From contig NZ_BSEJ01000003.1 of assembly GCF_027921765.1 (NCBI RefSeq), positions 124,001-188,000 on the forward strand: a stretch of DNA of 64,000 nucleotides. The letters are read 5' to 3'. The stretch comes from Microbacterium barkeri. Its GTDB lineage: Bacteria > Actinomycetota > Actinomycetes > Actinomycetales > Microbacteriaceae. Positions 26,785 to 35,423 of this stretch are shown here, one piece after another (the stretch's first letter is position 1; each line of letters begins with the position of its first letter). Made by a program: the position numbers and the translations under genes. The notes under the pieces are model-generated. The model was given only the letters and a program-made list of their open reading frames with translations, made no database searches and was not told the origin of the DNA.

Positions 26785-27603
26785 TCACGCGTCGCGGCGG
26801 CGGACCACGGCCATCCCGGCGACGAGTGCCGCGATCGGCCACGCGAAGGCGATCGCGATGTCGCGGACGGTCTCGCCGTCGACGTCTGCGTTCGGCGTCA
26901 TGAGGGCGTCGCCGGCGGGTGCCATGAGCGCGTCGTGGATCGTCGGCGCCCATTCGAACGGCAGCGTCAGCAGCACGGTCGGGAGCACGAGGAGGAACAC
27001 GAGCACGAGCGTGACCGACCAGGTCTCGGAGCGCAGGAGCGCCGCGACGCCGAGGGACAGCACGCCGACGAGCGCCGTGAACAGCGCCGCGCCGACGATC
27101 GGCAGCAGGATGGCCGTGAGCGCGTCGTCGAGGGCGGGCTCGACGCCCCAGACGGCGCCGACGGCGACGACGCCCGCGAACGACAGGAGCAGCGAGGCGA
27201 GCGACCACGCGAACGTGCTCACGGCGACGACCACGGCCTTCGCGCCGACCGTCGCGACGCGGCGCGGTGCCGCGGCCAGCTGGGTGCGGAGCGAACCCGT
27301 CGCGTGCTCCTTCGCGAAGACGCCCACGCCCACGAGCACGGCGATGATCTGCGCGACGGTCGCGGCACCGAGGGTCATCATGAGCGCGGGCGGCGCGCCC
27401 GCCGGGTCGCCGTTCACGGCGAGGAGCAGGGCGGTCATGCCGACCGAGACGGCGAGCACGAGCACGGTCCCGACGACGAGCGAGGCGATCGTGCCGCGCA
27501 GACTCGTCAGGCCGATCCACTCGGCGCGGACGAGGCGGGAGAAGGTCAGGCGCGGGGCGCCGAGAGAGGCGGTGCGGCGCGGAGCCGCGGCAATGGCGGT
27601 CAT
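26785..27603 (-). CDS. ABC-2 type exporter permease
   Basis: The 272-residue membrane protein has six predicted spans, starting after a basic N-terminus (FSRLVRAEWIGLTSLRG, a segment typical of ABC-2 permeases coupled to antibiotic or lantibiotic-type ATPases). KEHATGSLRTQLAAAPRR is the cytoplasmic coupling loop. A CGGAG site precedes the ATG at 27603. It follows the ATPase gene by 11 bases. Cargo is unknown. Confidence 0.87.
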   Translation of the reverse strand: MTAIAAAPRRTASLGAPRLTFSRLVRAEWIGLTSLRGTIASLVVGTVLVLAVSVGMTALLLAVNGDPAGAPPALMMTLGAATVAQIIAVLVGVGVFAKEHATGSLRTQLAAAPRRVATVGAKAVVVAVSTFAWSLASLLLSFAGVVAVGAVWGVEPALDDALTAILLPIVGAALFTALVGVLSLGVAALLRSETWSVTLVLVFLLVLPTVLLTLPFEWAPTIHDALMAPAGDALMTPNADVDGETVRDIAIAFAWPIAALVAGMAVVRRRDA

Positions 27604-27614
27604 GGGAACTCCGT

Positions 27615-28535
27615 TCAGGCCGCGAGAGCGGCGGGGTCGCTGCGGTACTCGACGGCGTCGCCGGTGAGAGCCAGGTAGGCCTCCTCGAGCGAGCCGCGCA
27701 GGGGGACGAGCTCGTGCACGTCGATGTCGGCGTTCACAGCGACGCGCGTGATCTGCGCCGCGGGCAGGCCCTCGACGTCGAGCGTGTCGGCGGCCGCCTG
27801 GGTGATGGCGACGCCCGGGTCGGCGAGGAGAAGCCCCAGCCGGCGCGCGTCGGACGAGCGGACGCGCGTGCGCTCGCGCTCGGATCCGCGCAGGAAGTCG
27901 CCCACGGGCGCGTCCGCGAGGATGCGGCCCTTGCCCAGGACGATGATGTGGTCGGCGGTCTGCGCCATCTCGCTCATGAGGTGCGAGGAGAGGAAGATCG
28001 CGCGCCCCTCGGCCGCGAGGGAGCGGACGAACCCGCGCACCCAGTGCACGCCCTCGGGGTCGAGGCCGTTGACGGGCTCGTCGAGGATGAGCGTGTGCGG
28101 GTCGCCGAGCATGGTCGCGGCGATCCCGAGGCGCTGGTGCATGCCGAGCGAGAAGCCGCCGATGCGACGCCTCGCGACTCCGGCGATGCCCGTGAGCTCC
28201 ATGACCTCGGCGACCCGGGCCATCCCGATGCCGTGCGTCGCGGCGAGCATGCGCAGGTGCGCCTCCGCCGTGCGCCCCGGGTGCACGGCCTTCGCGTCGA
28301 GGAGCGCTCCGACCTCGGTCATGGGAGCGGCGTGCTGCGCGAACGGGCGCCCGTTCACCGTGACCGAGCCGGCGTCTGGCCGGTCGAGGCCGACGATCAT
28401 GCGCATGGTGGTCGACTTGCCCGCGCCGTTGGGCCCGAGGAAGCCGGTGACCTGCCCCGGCCGCACCTCGAACGAGATGCCGTCGACGGCGGTCTTGGCG
28501 CCGAAGCGCTTCGTGAGGTTCTCTGCCGTGATCAT
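27615..28535 (-). CDS. ABC exporter ATP-binding protein (DrrA/BcrA-like)
   Basis: The 306-residue ATPase has Walker A GPNGAGKSTTMRM, signature FSLGMHQRLGIA, Walker B LILDEPVNGLDPEG and H-loop SSHLM. A C-terminal extension of about 90 residues is typical of daunorubicin- or bacitracin-resistance-type ATPases. The ATG at 28535 is preceded by TAGCGT (28548-28543, minus strand) at seven bases, with the dyad CCTCCG-N6-CGGAGG overlapping that hexamer. Confidence 0.9.
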   Translation of the reverse strand: MITAENLTKRFGAKTAVDGISFEVRPGQVTGFLGPNGAGKSTTMRMIVGLDRPDAGSVTVNGRPFAQHAAPMTEVGALLDAKAVHPGRTAEAHLRMLAATHGIGMARVAEVMELTGIAGVARRRIGGFSLGMHQRLGIAATMLGDPHTLILDEPVNGLDPEGVHWVRGFVRSLAAEGRAIFLSSHLMSEMAQTADHIIVLGKGRILADAPVGDFLRGSERERTRVRSSDARRLGLLLADPGVAITQAAADTLDVEGLPAAQITRVAVNADIDVHELVPLRGSLEEAYLALTGDAVEYRSDPAALAA

Positions 28536-28536
28536 G

Positions 28537-28554
28537 CCTCCGACGCTACGGAGG
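28537..28554 (-). promoter_or_regulatory. Dyad overlapping the -10 of the second ABC exporter
   Basis: CCTCCG-ACGCTA-CGGAGG is a perfect inverted repeat whose centre is the -10 hexamer (TAGCGT on the minus strand). A protein bound here would block the leaderless promoter. The proximal arm could also form a Shine-Dalgarno-like GGAGG, so the symmetry may be partly accidental. Confidence 0.4.
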
Positions 28555-28616
28555 ACAGGTGCCCTGCCGCGTCGGCGCGGAGGCGGATGTTCGCGGGGCG
28601 GTGCGGTACTGCGGTA

Positions 28617-29249
28617 CTACGCCGTCAGCCAGATCACGTCGGCCGCACCTTCGGGCAGCACGACGTCGTCGCCGTCGAGCAGCACGCCGCGCTCGGTGAC
28701 CGCCACCTCGCGGCCGACGTCGATGCCGGCGCCCTCGATCTCGCGCAGGAGCTCGGGGTCGCGGTCGCGCACGCGCAGCACCCGGCCGACGTGCCCGACC
28801 GGAGCATCCGCGAGCAGGACGAAGGCCTCGCGCTCGATCTGGCCCTCGGCATCCGGGATCTTGTCGCCGTGCGGGTCGAGCGACGGGCGCCCGAGGCGCT
28901 CGTCGATCCGCTCGAGCAGCCGGTCGCTCAGCGCGTGCTCGAGGACCTCGGCCTCGTCGTGCACCTCGTCCCAGCCGTAGCCCATCTCGCGCACGAGCCA
29001 CGTCTCGATGAGACGGTGCCGGCGGATGATGCCGATCGCGCGACGCTCGCCCTCCTCCGTGAGCCGCACGGCGCCGTAGGGCACATGCGAGACAAGGCCG
29101 GCCGCCGCGAGCTTCTTCACCATCTCGGTCACGCTCGACGGGGCGACGCCGAGCTTCCCGGCGAGCACCGACGGCGTGATGGGGTCGTCCTGCCACTCGG
29201 TGTGCGAGTACACCGTCTTGAGGTAGTCGTCCGCCGCGGGTGAAGCCAC
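28617..29249 (-). CDS. DtxR-family metal-dependent regulator, manganese-type (MntR-like)
   Basis: The 210-residue protein has the DtxR winged helix (DDYLKTVYSHTEW, LAGKLGVAPSSVTEMVKKLA), the dimerization and metal-binding domain (RHRLIETWLV, DEVHDEAEVLEHALSDRLLE) and a C-terminal FeoA/SH3-like domain. The DtxR metal site uses Cys in DEACRWEH; here the corresponding residue is Glu (DEAEVLEH), as in manganese-sensing MntR. A role in Mn(II) homeostasis is therefore more likely than iron control. TAGGCT (29261-29256) lies six bases before the GTG at 29249. No manganese transporter gene is in the window. Confidence 0.88.
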   Translation of the reverse strand: MASPAADDYLKTVYSHTEWQDDPITPSVLAGKLGVAPSSVTEMVKKLAAAGLVSHVPYGAVRLTEEGERRAIGIIRRHRLIETWLVREMGYGWDEVHDEAEVLEHALSDRLLERIDERLGRPSLDPHGDKIPDAEGQIEREAFVLLADAPVGHVGRVLRVRDRDPELLREIEGAGIDVGREVAVTERGVLLDGDDVVLPEGAADVIWLTA

Positions 29250-29296
29250 GCGATCAGCCTACGGCGACGCGCGGACGTGCTGAAAGAGCTAATGTC

Positions 29297-29325
29297 TTGA
29301 CAAAAGGGATGAGCATTCGTAGCGT
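29297..29325 (+). promoter_or_regulatory. Consensus-like vegetative promoter for the Gfo/Idh gene
   Basis: TTGACA (29297-29302) and TAGCGT (29320-29325) are separated by 17 bases. Transcription would start near 29332, giving a leader of about 47 bases before the ATG at 29379. It is the best full -35/-10 pair in the window. Confidence 0.7.
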
Positions 29326-29378
29326 GGTGTGGTCCCGTTCCCGCGACGTCGTCGTCGCCCGTGCCCCGGAGGTCGTCG

Positions 29379-30572
29379 ATGACCGCATCCCCCGTCCGCG
29401 AGATCGGCGTCGGACTCGTCAGCGTCGGCTGGATGGGCCGACTGCACAGTCGCGCCTACCGGTCGGTCCCCTTCGTCTACCCCGAGCTCGGTCTGCGGCC
29501 GCGCCTCGTCCAGGCCGCGGATACCGCGGAGGCGGGCCGCTCGTACGCGACGGATGTGCTGGGCTACGAGAGCGCCGTGGCGGACTATCGCGAGGTGCTC
29601 GCGAACCCCGACGTCGACGTCGTCTCGATCTGCGCGCCGAACTTCCTGCATGCCGAGGTGGGCGTCGCGGCCGCGCGGGCGGGCAAGCACATCTGGATCG
29701 AGAAGCCCGCGGGCCGCGGCGCGCACGAGACCGCGGCCATCCGCGACGCCGTCGTCGACGCGGGCGTGCAGTCGGCCGTCGGCTTCAACTACCGCCAGCC
29801 GCCGGCCATCCAGCGGGCGCGCCAGCTGATCGGGGAGGGCGCCCTCGGCCGGATCACGAACGTGCGCGGTCGCTTCTTCGGCGGCTTCAGCGCCGACCCG
29901 CAGTCGCCGCGCGCATGGCGCTTCGTGCGCGAGACGAGCGGATCCGGCGTGCTCGGCGACCTCATGGGCCATCTCGTCGACCTCGTGCACTTCCTGCTCG
30001 GCCCGATCGGCTCGGTGACCGCGTCGACCGGCACGTTCATCACGGAGCGCCCGGGCCTTGCCGGGACGCCCGACGAGGGGCGGATGCTCCCGGTCGAGAA
30101 CGACGACTACGCGAACATGCTGCTGCGCTTCGACGACTCCGCGCTCGCCGCGGGTGCGCTCGGCACGCTCGACGCCTCGTGGCTCGCGGTCGGACCCAAG
30201 GCCGAGTACGCGATCGAGGTGTTCGGCACCGAGGGCTCGCTGCGCTGGGACTTCGAGCGCCTCAACGAGCTCGAGCTCGCCATCCGCCGCCCCGGCGAGA
30301 GCCTCGGGTACACCCGGCTGCTCGCCGACGAGACCTTCCCCGAGTTCGCGCGCTTCCAGCCGGGGTCCGGGACGTCGATGGGCTACGACGATCTCAAGAC
30401 GATCGAGGCGAAGAAGTTCCTGCTCGCGGTGGCGGGTCAGCCATCCGATACTTCGACCATCCACGACGGGCTCGCGTCGGCGCAGGTGCTGACCGCGGCC
30501 GAGGAGTCGGCCGCCTCGGGGCAGTGGGTCGAGACCCCCGTCGTCCCTGGACACACGGGTCACGTGCGCTGA
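29379..30572 (+). CDS. Gfo/Idh/MocA-family NAD(P)-dependent oxidoreductase
   Basis: The 397-residue product has an N-terminal Rossmann fold (GVGLVSVGWMGRLHSRAY), the family EKP motif (WIEKPAGRGAHE) with its catalytic-type Lys, and GDLMGHLVDLVHFLLG with the conserved His in the C-terminal domain. The family oxidises or reduces sugars, inositols and related compounds. The ATG at 29379 has a CGGAGG site seven bases upstream; an earlier GTG at 29361 adds six unlikely residues. No sugar transporter is adjacent, so the substrate is open. Confidence 0.9.
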   Translation: MTASPVREIGVGLVSVGWMGRLHSRAYRSVPFVYPELGLRPRLVQAADTAEAGRSYATDVLGYESAVADYREVLANPDVDVVSICAPNFLHAEVGVAAARAGKHIWIEKPAGRGAHETAAIRDAVVDAGVQSAVGFNYRQPPAIQRARQLIGEGALGRITNVRGRFFGGFSADPQSPRAWRFVRETSGSGVLGDLMGHLVDLVHFLLGPIGSVTASTGTFITERPGLAGTPDEGRMLPVENDDYANMLLRFDDSALAAGALGTLDASWLAVGPKAEYAIEVFGTEGSLRWDFERLNELELAIRRPGESLGYTRLLADETFPEFARFQPGSGTSMGYDDLKTIEAKKFLLAVAGQPSDTSTIHDGLASAQVLTAAEESAASGQWVETPVVPGHTGHVR

Positions 30573-30626
30573 GCGGGCTCGGGCAGCGGCCCGTGTTGCG
30601 TGGGTGTGCGTGTGCGTGTCCGTGTG

Positions 30627-30696
30627 CGGATTCGGATGGCTGGGGCTGGTGTCGCCGGGTGGGGTCGACACGCGCACACGAGCCCCACGAGCCCGA
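30627..30696. repeat. Imperfect palindrome, dispersed element family 2, copy 2
   Basis: This copy shares CTGGGGCTGGTGT and CGACACGCGCACACG, at identical spacing, with 15068-15142. Internal arms TCGG, GGGGCT and TGTCG pair with CGACA, AGCCCC and CCGA. It lies after the Gfo/Idh gene and before the trmH-like gene, both on the plus strand. A run of alternating GTGTGCG precedes it (30604-30627). Confidence 0.8.
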
Positions 30697-30750
30697 CAGG
30701 AGGACCGGGCGCCGGGGCCGTGTTGCGCTGACACCCGGTAGCCTCGTCCG

Positions 30751-31389
30751 GTGACGGACCCGCAGCCCGAGCCCCACCGCGAGGCGTCGACGCACGGCGT
30801 CGGGCCCTGGCCCGGCGCGTGGCCCGAGGGCGATCACTACGACCCCGAGCTCCTCGCGAACGGCGATTCGCGCAATGTCGTCGACCGGTACCGCTACTGG
30901 CGCATGGAGGCGATCGTCGCCGACCTGGACACGCGCCGCCATCCGTTCCATGTCGCGATCGAGAACTGGCAGCACGACATGAACATCGGGTCGATCGTGC
31001 GCAGCGCCAACGCGTTCCTCGCCGAGTCGGTGCACATCATCGGCCGCAAGCGCTGGAACCGGCGCGGCGCGATGGTGACCGACCGCTACCAGCACGTGGT
31101 CCACCATCCGGATGTCGCGTCGTTCGCGGCCTGGGCCGCGAAGGAGGGGCTCCCGATCATCGCGGTCGACAACGTGGGCGACGCCGTGCCCGTCGACAGG
31201 GCCGAGCTGCCAGAGCGCTGCGTGCTCCTCTTCGGCCAGGAGGGGCCGGGTCTGACGGACGAGGCGCTCGCCGCGGCGTCGGGGCACATCGAGATCACGC
31301 AGTACGGCTCGACGCGCTCGATCAACGCCTCCGCGGCCGGCGCGATCGTGATGTACGAGTGGGCCCGGCGATACGCGCGTGACGCGTGA
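30751..31389 (+). CDS. TrmH/SpoU-family RNA 2'-O-methyltransferase
   Basis: The 212-residue protein has the three SPOUT motifs: NIGSIVRSANAF (motif 1, with Asn and Arg), LLFGQEGPGLT (motif 2) and GSTRSINASAAGAIVMYEW (motif 3). These enzymes methylate ribose 2'-OH groups in tRNA or rRNA using S-adenosylmethionine bound in a trefoil knot. The target nucleotide cannot be predicted. TAGCCT at 30739-30744 lies six bases before the GTG at 30751, giving a leaderless transcript. Confidence 0.9.
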   Translation: MTDPQPEPHREASTHGVGPWPGAWPEGDHYDPELLANGDSRNVVDRYRYWRMEAIVADLDTRRHPFHVAIENWQHDMNIGSIVRSANAFLAESVHIIGRKRWNRRGAMVTDRYQHVVHHPDVASFAAWAAKEGLPIIAVDNVGDAVPVDRAELPERCVLLFGQEGPGLTDEALAAASGHIEITQYGSTRSINASAAGAIVMYEWARRYARDA

Positions 31390-31466
31390 TGCCACCCCTC
31401 GACGCGACCCGCGCGCGGGCGTAGCGTGAGCGGCGTCAGCGACCGTCGACGCCGAAGGAGTCCGAA

Positions 31467-31934
31467 ATGGCCGAGCTCGCCCGCATCCAGCCGTGCCTGT
31501 GGTTCGACGACAACGCGCGGGAGGCGATGGAGTACTACGTCTCCGTCTTCCCGAACTCGCGCATCCGAAGCATCGAGGAGTACCCCGACGAGAAGCTCGA
31601 CGCCCACTTCACGGGCATGAGCGGGAAGGTCCTCAACGGGCAGTTCACGCTCAACGGGGTCGACTTCGTGTGCCTCGACGGCGGACCGCTCTTCACCTTC
31701 AACGAGGCCGTCTCGTTCGTCGTCTCGTGCGACGGGCAGGAGGAGATCGACCGCTACTGGGAGGCGCTGTCGCACGTGCCCGAGGCCGAGCAGTGCGGAT
31801 GGTGCAAGGACCGGTTCGGGGTCAGCTGGCAGATCATCCCGCGCAACATGGGCGAGCTCGTGAGCAGCCCCGCGGCCATCCAGGTGATGATGCAGCAGAA
31901 GAAGGTCGTGATCGCCGAGCTCGAGAGCGCCTGA
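31467..31934 (+). CDS. PhnB-like VOC protein
   Basis: The 155-residue protein matches the PhnB/3-demethylubiquinone-methyltransferase-like group of VOC folds: IQPCLWFDDNAREAMEYYVS at the start, FTLNGVDFVCLDGGPLF in the middle, and CGWCKDRFGVSWQIIPRNM near the end. The group name is historical; most members have no known reaction. An AAGGAG site lies six bases before the ATG. TAGCGT at 31422-31427 may be the -10. It stops one base before the convergent MATE gene. Confidence 0.85.
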   Translation: MAELARIQPCLWFDDNAREAMEYYVSVFPNSRIRSIEEYPDEKLDAHFTGMSGKVLNGQFTLNGVDFVCLDGGPLFTFNEAVSFVVSCDGQEEIDRYWEALSHVPEAEQCGWCKDRFGVSWQIIPRNMGELVSSPAAIQVMMQQKKVVIAELESA

Positions 31935-31935
31935 G

Positions 31936-33258
31936 CTACGCGGCCTGCTCCATCCAGGCCCGGCCGCGGATGCGCGCGCCGAGCGTGACGCCGCGCGCGA
32001 GCATGTAGACCCCGTAGTAGGTCGCGGAGAGCCACGCGAGCGCTCCCGGTCCGGATGGCGAGAGCCACGCGAGCGCGATGAGCGCGGGCAGGTAGGGGAG
32101 GAGGTTCAGGCCTCCCGCGATCGCGAGGTAGCGTGCGTCGTTCGCGCCCATGAGCACGCCGTCGAGCACGAACACGAAGGCGCCGATCGGCTGCGAGACC
32201 GCGAGCACGAGGAGCGCGGGCTGGATGTCGGCGGCCACCTCCGCGTCGCCCGTGAAGACGACGCCGATGACGCCCGACAGCGCCGCGATGACGACTCCGG
32301 CCGCCACGCCGCCCCACACGCCCCACAGCACGGTCCGGCCGAGCACGGCGCGCACCTGCCGCGGGTCCCTCTCGCCGAGCGCCTTGCCGACGAGCGCCTG
32401 CGCGGCGATCGCGAGCGCGTCGAGCGCGAACGCCGTCGTGGAGAAGATCGTGAAGACGACCTGCCATCCGGCGAGCTCGCGCGTGCCGAGGTCGGTCGCC
32501 ACCCAGACCGTGCCGAGCGTCGCGACGCGCAGGCTCACGGTGCGCAGGAACATCCATCCGCCCGAGCGGGCGGAGCCGCCGAGCCCCTCGCGGTGCGGAC
32601 GGATCGTCGCGCGGTGGCGTCGCGCGAGCCGCCCGATGACGACGACGTAGGCGCCGACCATGCCCCACTGCACGAGGACGGTTCCGGCCGCCGACCCGGC
32701 GACGCCCCATCCGAGCCCGTAGATGAGCAGCCAGTTCACCCCGGCGTTGAGCGTGAAGCCCGCGCCCGCGATCCATAGCGGCACGATCGTGTTCTGCAGC
32801 CCGCGCAGGAGGCCCGTCGCGGCGAACACGATGAGCATCGCGGGAAGACCCCACATCGAGATCCCGAGGTACGCCTCGGCGTGCCCGGCGACCGCGGCGT
32901 CCGGCGAGAACGCCGCGACGAGCGCGGGGACGGCGAAGGTCCCGGCGACTGCGAGGACGGCGCCGATGCCGAGCGCGAGCCACATGCCGTCGATGCCGAC
33001 CGAGACGGCCGCGCGGACGTCTCCCGCGCCGAAGCGGCGCGCGACCGCGGGGGTCGTGGAGTACGCGAGAAACACCATGAGGCCCACGATCGTGGTGAGG
33101 ACCGCGGACGCGATGCCGAGGCCCGCGAGCTCGTCGATGCCGAGGTGCCCGACCATGGCGGCATCCACCGCGAGGAAGAGCGGCTCGGCGATGAGCGAGC
33201 CGAGAGCGGGGAACGCGAGCCGCAGGATGTCGCGGTCGAGGGAGCGGCGGGCGGTCAC
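31936..33258 (-). CDS. MATE-family efflux transporter (DinF-like)
   Basis: This protein of 440 residues has twelve predicted membrane spans in two pseudo-symmetric halves. It begins DRDILRLAFPALGSLIAEPL and contains VDAAMVGHLG, the characteristic first-helix region of MATE exporters, and FVFVLDGVLMGANDARY. MATE proteins export drugs or metabolites using proton or sodium gradients. The start is placed at the GTG at 33258 because TAGGCT (33270-33265) precedes it by six bases; the ATG three bases upstream is the alternative. It is divergent from the M13 peptidase gene. Confidence 0.9.
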   Translation of the reverse strand: MTARRSLDRDILRLAFPALGSLIAEPLFLAVDAAMVGHLGIDELAGLGIASAVLTTIVGLMVFLAYSTTPAVARRFGAGDVRAAVSVGIDGMWLALGIGAVLAVAGTFAVPALVAAFSPDAAVAGHAEAYLGISMWGLPAMLIVFAATGLLRGLQNTIVPLWIAGAGFTLNAGVNWLLIYGLGWGVAGSAAGTVLVQWGMVGAYVVVIGRLARRHRATIRPHREGLGGSARSGGWMFLRTVSLRVATLGTVWVATDLGTRELAGWQVVFTIFSTTAFALDALAIAAQALVGKALGERDPRQVRAVLGRTVLWGVWGGVAAGVVIAALSGVIGVVFTGDAEVAADIQPALLVLAVSQPIGAFVFVLDGVLMGANDARYLAIAGGLNLLPYLPALIALAWLSPSGPGALAWLSATYYGVYMLARGVTLGARIRGRAWMEQAA

Positions 33259-33330
33259 CATCCGAGCCTAGGACGGAGGCGGGACGCGAGCGCGGCGCCC
33301 GCGTCCGGGGCTGTGCATACGATGGAGCGC

Positions 33331-35298
33331 ATGACGGCTGCATCCCTCCCCTCCGGTATCGCCCTCGACGAGCTCAGTGAGGAGATCCGGCCGCAGGACG
33401 ACCTGTACCGCCACGTCAACGGCGCCTGGATCGATCGCACGGAGATCCCGGGCGACAAGGCGCGCTGGGGCGCCTTCCACCAGCTCGCCGAGCAGGCCGA
33501 GAAGGACGTGCGCGCGATCGTCGAGGAGGCGCAGGCCGCCGAGCCCGGCACCGAGACGCGCAAGGTGGGCGACCTCTACTCGAGCTTCATGGACACCGAG
33601 CGCATCGCCGCGCTCGGGGCCGCTCCGCTCGTCCCGCTCCTCGAGCGCGTCGACGCGGTCTCCGACGTGGCATCGCTCCTGCGCACCGCGGGCGAGTTCG
33701 ACCGCGAGGGTCTGGGCGGCCCGATCGGCGTGTTCGTCGAGCCCGACCCGGGCGACCCCACGCGCTACGTCCCGTTCCTCGTCCAGTCGGGCATCTCGCT
33801 CCCCGACGAGAGCTACTTCCGCCTCGAGAACTTCGAGGGCACGCGCGCGGCGTTCCGCCGTCACGTGGAGCGCCTGCTCGAGCTCGCGGGCGTCGACGAC
33901 GCCGCGGGCCAGGCCGAGCGCCTCTACGCGCTGCAGAAGGACATCGCGTCGCATCACTGGGACAACGTCCGCAGCCGCGACGCCGTCGCGACCTACAACC
34001 TGAAGTCGTGGGACGAGATCCAGCAGCTCGCGGGCGTCGACCTCGCGCCGTGGCGCGACGCGGTCGCGCCGGGCAGGCCCGAGGTGTTCGCCGAGGCGGT
34101 CGTCTACCAGCCCTCGGCGCTCGAGGGCCTCGGCTCGCTCCTCGTCGCCGAGCGCCTCGACGACTGGAAGGCGTGGCTGCGGTTCCAGGTCGTGCACGCC
34201 CTCGCGCCGTACCTGTCCGACGACTTCGTCGATGAGAACTTCGCCTTCTACGGCACCGAGCTCACCGGCGTGCCGACCATCCGCGAGCGCTGGAAGCGCG
34301 GTGTGTCGCTCGCGGAGGGAGCGCTGGGCGACGCGATCGGCCGCGTCTACGTCGAGCGGCACTTCCCGCCGAGCGCGAAGACCGCGATGGACGAGCTCGT
34401 CGCGAACCTCACCGAGGCGTACCGCCAGAGCATCTCGACGCTCGAGTGGATGAGCCCTGCGACGCGCGAGAAGGCGCTCGAGAAGCTCGACACCTTCACC
34501 CCGAAGATCGGCTATCCCGCGAAGTGGCGCGACTACGACGCCGTCGAGATCACCGCGACCGATCTCATCGGCAACGTCCGCCGCACGAACATCGCCGAGC
34601 ACGACCGGCAGCTCGGCAAGGTCGGCAAGCCGATCGACCGCGACGAGTGGTTCATGACGCCGATGACCGTGAACGCGTACTACAACCCGCTCATGAACGA
34701 GATCGTCTTCCCCGCGGCGATCCTGCAGCCGCCGTTCTTCGACGCCGATCGCGACCCCGCGGCGAACTACGGCGGCATCGGCGGCGTCATCGGGCACGAG
34801 ATCGGCCACGGGTTCGACGACCAGGGGAGCCGCTACGACGGGACCGGGGCGCTCAACGACTGGTGGACCGAGGAGGACCGCGCCGCCTTCGAGGAGCGCA
34901 CCCGGTCGCTCATCGAGCAGTACAACGCCCTCGTCCCGCAGGGCCTCGACGCGTCGCACACCGTCAACGGAGCGCTCACGATCGGCGAGAACATCGGCGA
35001 CCTCGGCGGTCTCGGCATCGCCCTCAAGGCCTACGAGCTCTCGCTCGGCGGCGAGGAGGCGCCGATCGTCGACGGCCTGACCGGTGTACAGCGCCTTCTG
35101 CTGTCGTGGGCGCAGGTGTGGCAGCAGAAGTCGCGCGAGGCCGAGACCATCCGCCTCCTCACGATCGACCCGCACTCGCCCAACGAGTTCCGGTGCAACC
35201 AGATCGTGCGCAATGTGGACGCGTTCTACGCCGCCTTCGACGTCCAGCCGAGCGACGCGCTGTGGCTCCCCGAGGACCAGCGCGTGACGATCTGGTGA
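33331..35298 (+). CDS. pepO: M13-family (neprilysin-like) zinc metallopeptidase
   Basis: The 655-residue protein is a soluble M13 peptidase: it lacks the N-terminal membrane anchor of eukaryotic neprilysin and has no signal peptide, so it probably acts in the cytoplasm on oligopeptides. The N-terminal half has [20 protein letters not shown]; the catalytic half has [15 protein letters not shown], the zinc motif HEIGH at about 489-493, and ENIGDLGG (third ligand Glu near 553). The C-terminal [13 protein letters not shown] precedes a non-canonical end (the family CxxW is missing, as in other bacterial members). TACGAT at 33318-33323 lies seven bases before the ATG at 33331. Confidence 0.92.
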   Translation: MTAASLPSGIALDELSEEIRPQDDLYRHVNGAWIDRTEIPGDKARWGAFHQLAEQAEKDVRAIVEEAQAAEPGTETRKVGDLYSSFMDTERIAALGAAPLVPLLERVDAVSDVASLLRTAGEFDREGLGGPIGVFVEPDPGDPTRYVPFLVQSGISLPDESYFRLENFEGTRAAFRRHVERLLELAGVDDAAGQAERLYALQKDIASHHWDNVRSRDAVATYNLKSWDEIQQLAGVDLAPWRDAVAPGRPEVFAEAVVYQPSALEGLGSLLVAERLDDWKAWLRFQVVHALAPYLSDDFVDENFAFYGTELTGVPTIRERWKRGVSLAEGALGDAIGRVYVERHFPPSAKTAMDELVANLTEAYRQSISTLEWMSPATREKALEKLDTFTPKIGYPAKWRDYDAVEITATDLIGNVRRTNIAEHDRQLGKVGKPIDRDEWFMTPMTVNAYYNPLMNEIVFPAAILQPPFFDADRDPAANYGGIGGVIGHEIGHGFDDQGSRYDGTGALNDWWTEEDRAAFEERTRSLIEQYNALVPQGLDASHTVNGALTIGENIGDLGGLGIALKAYELSLGGEEAPIVDGLTGVQRLLLSWAQVWQQKSREAETIRLLTIDPHSPNEFRCNQIVRNVDAFYAAFDVQPSDALWLPEDQRVTIW

Positions 35299-35423
35299 GA
35301 GTTCGCTGAGGGCGGCTCCCGCGCGGGCATAATCGAGACACACCTGCATCCATCGCGGAGCGGGCGTCGCCGAGAGCCCCCCGACGTCGCCGCTCGCGGG
35401 TGCGAGCGGATGGGAAGGGACCC

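Noticed and set aside
32881-33330. 150-codon upstream extension of the M13 peptidase frame
   Set aside because: It overlaps the divergent MATE gene and is Arg/Glu-rich without similarity; TACGAT and the ATG at 33331 mark the start.
35299-35423. Possible riboswitch in the 85-base leader of the beta-lactamase-fold gene
   Set aside because: The leader has GC-rich hairpin potential but I recognise no conserved core of a known riboswitch class.
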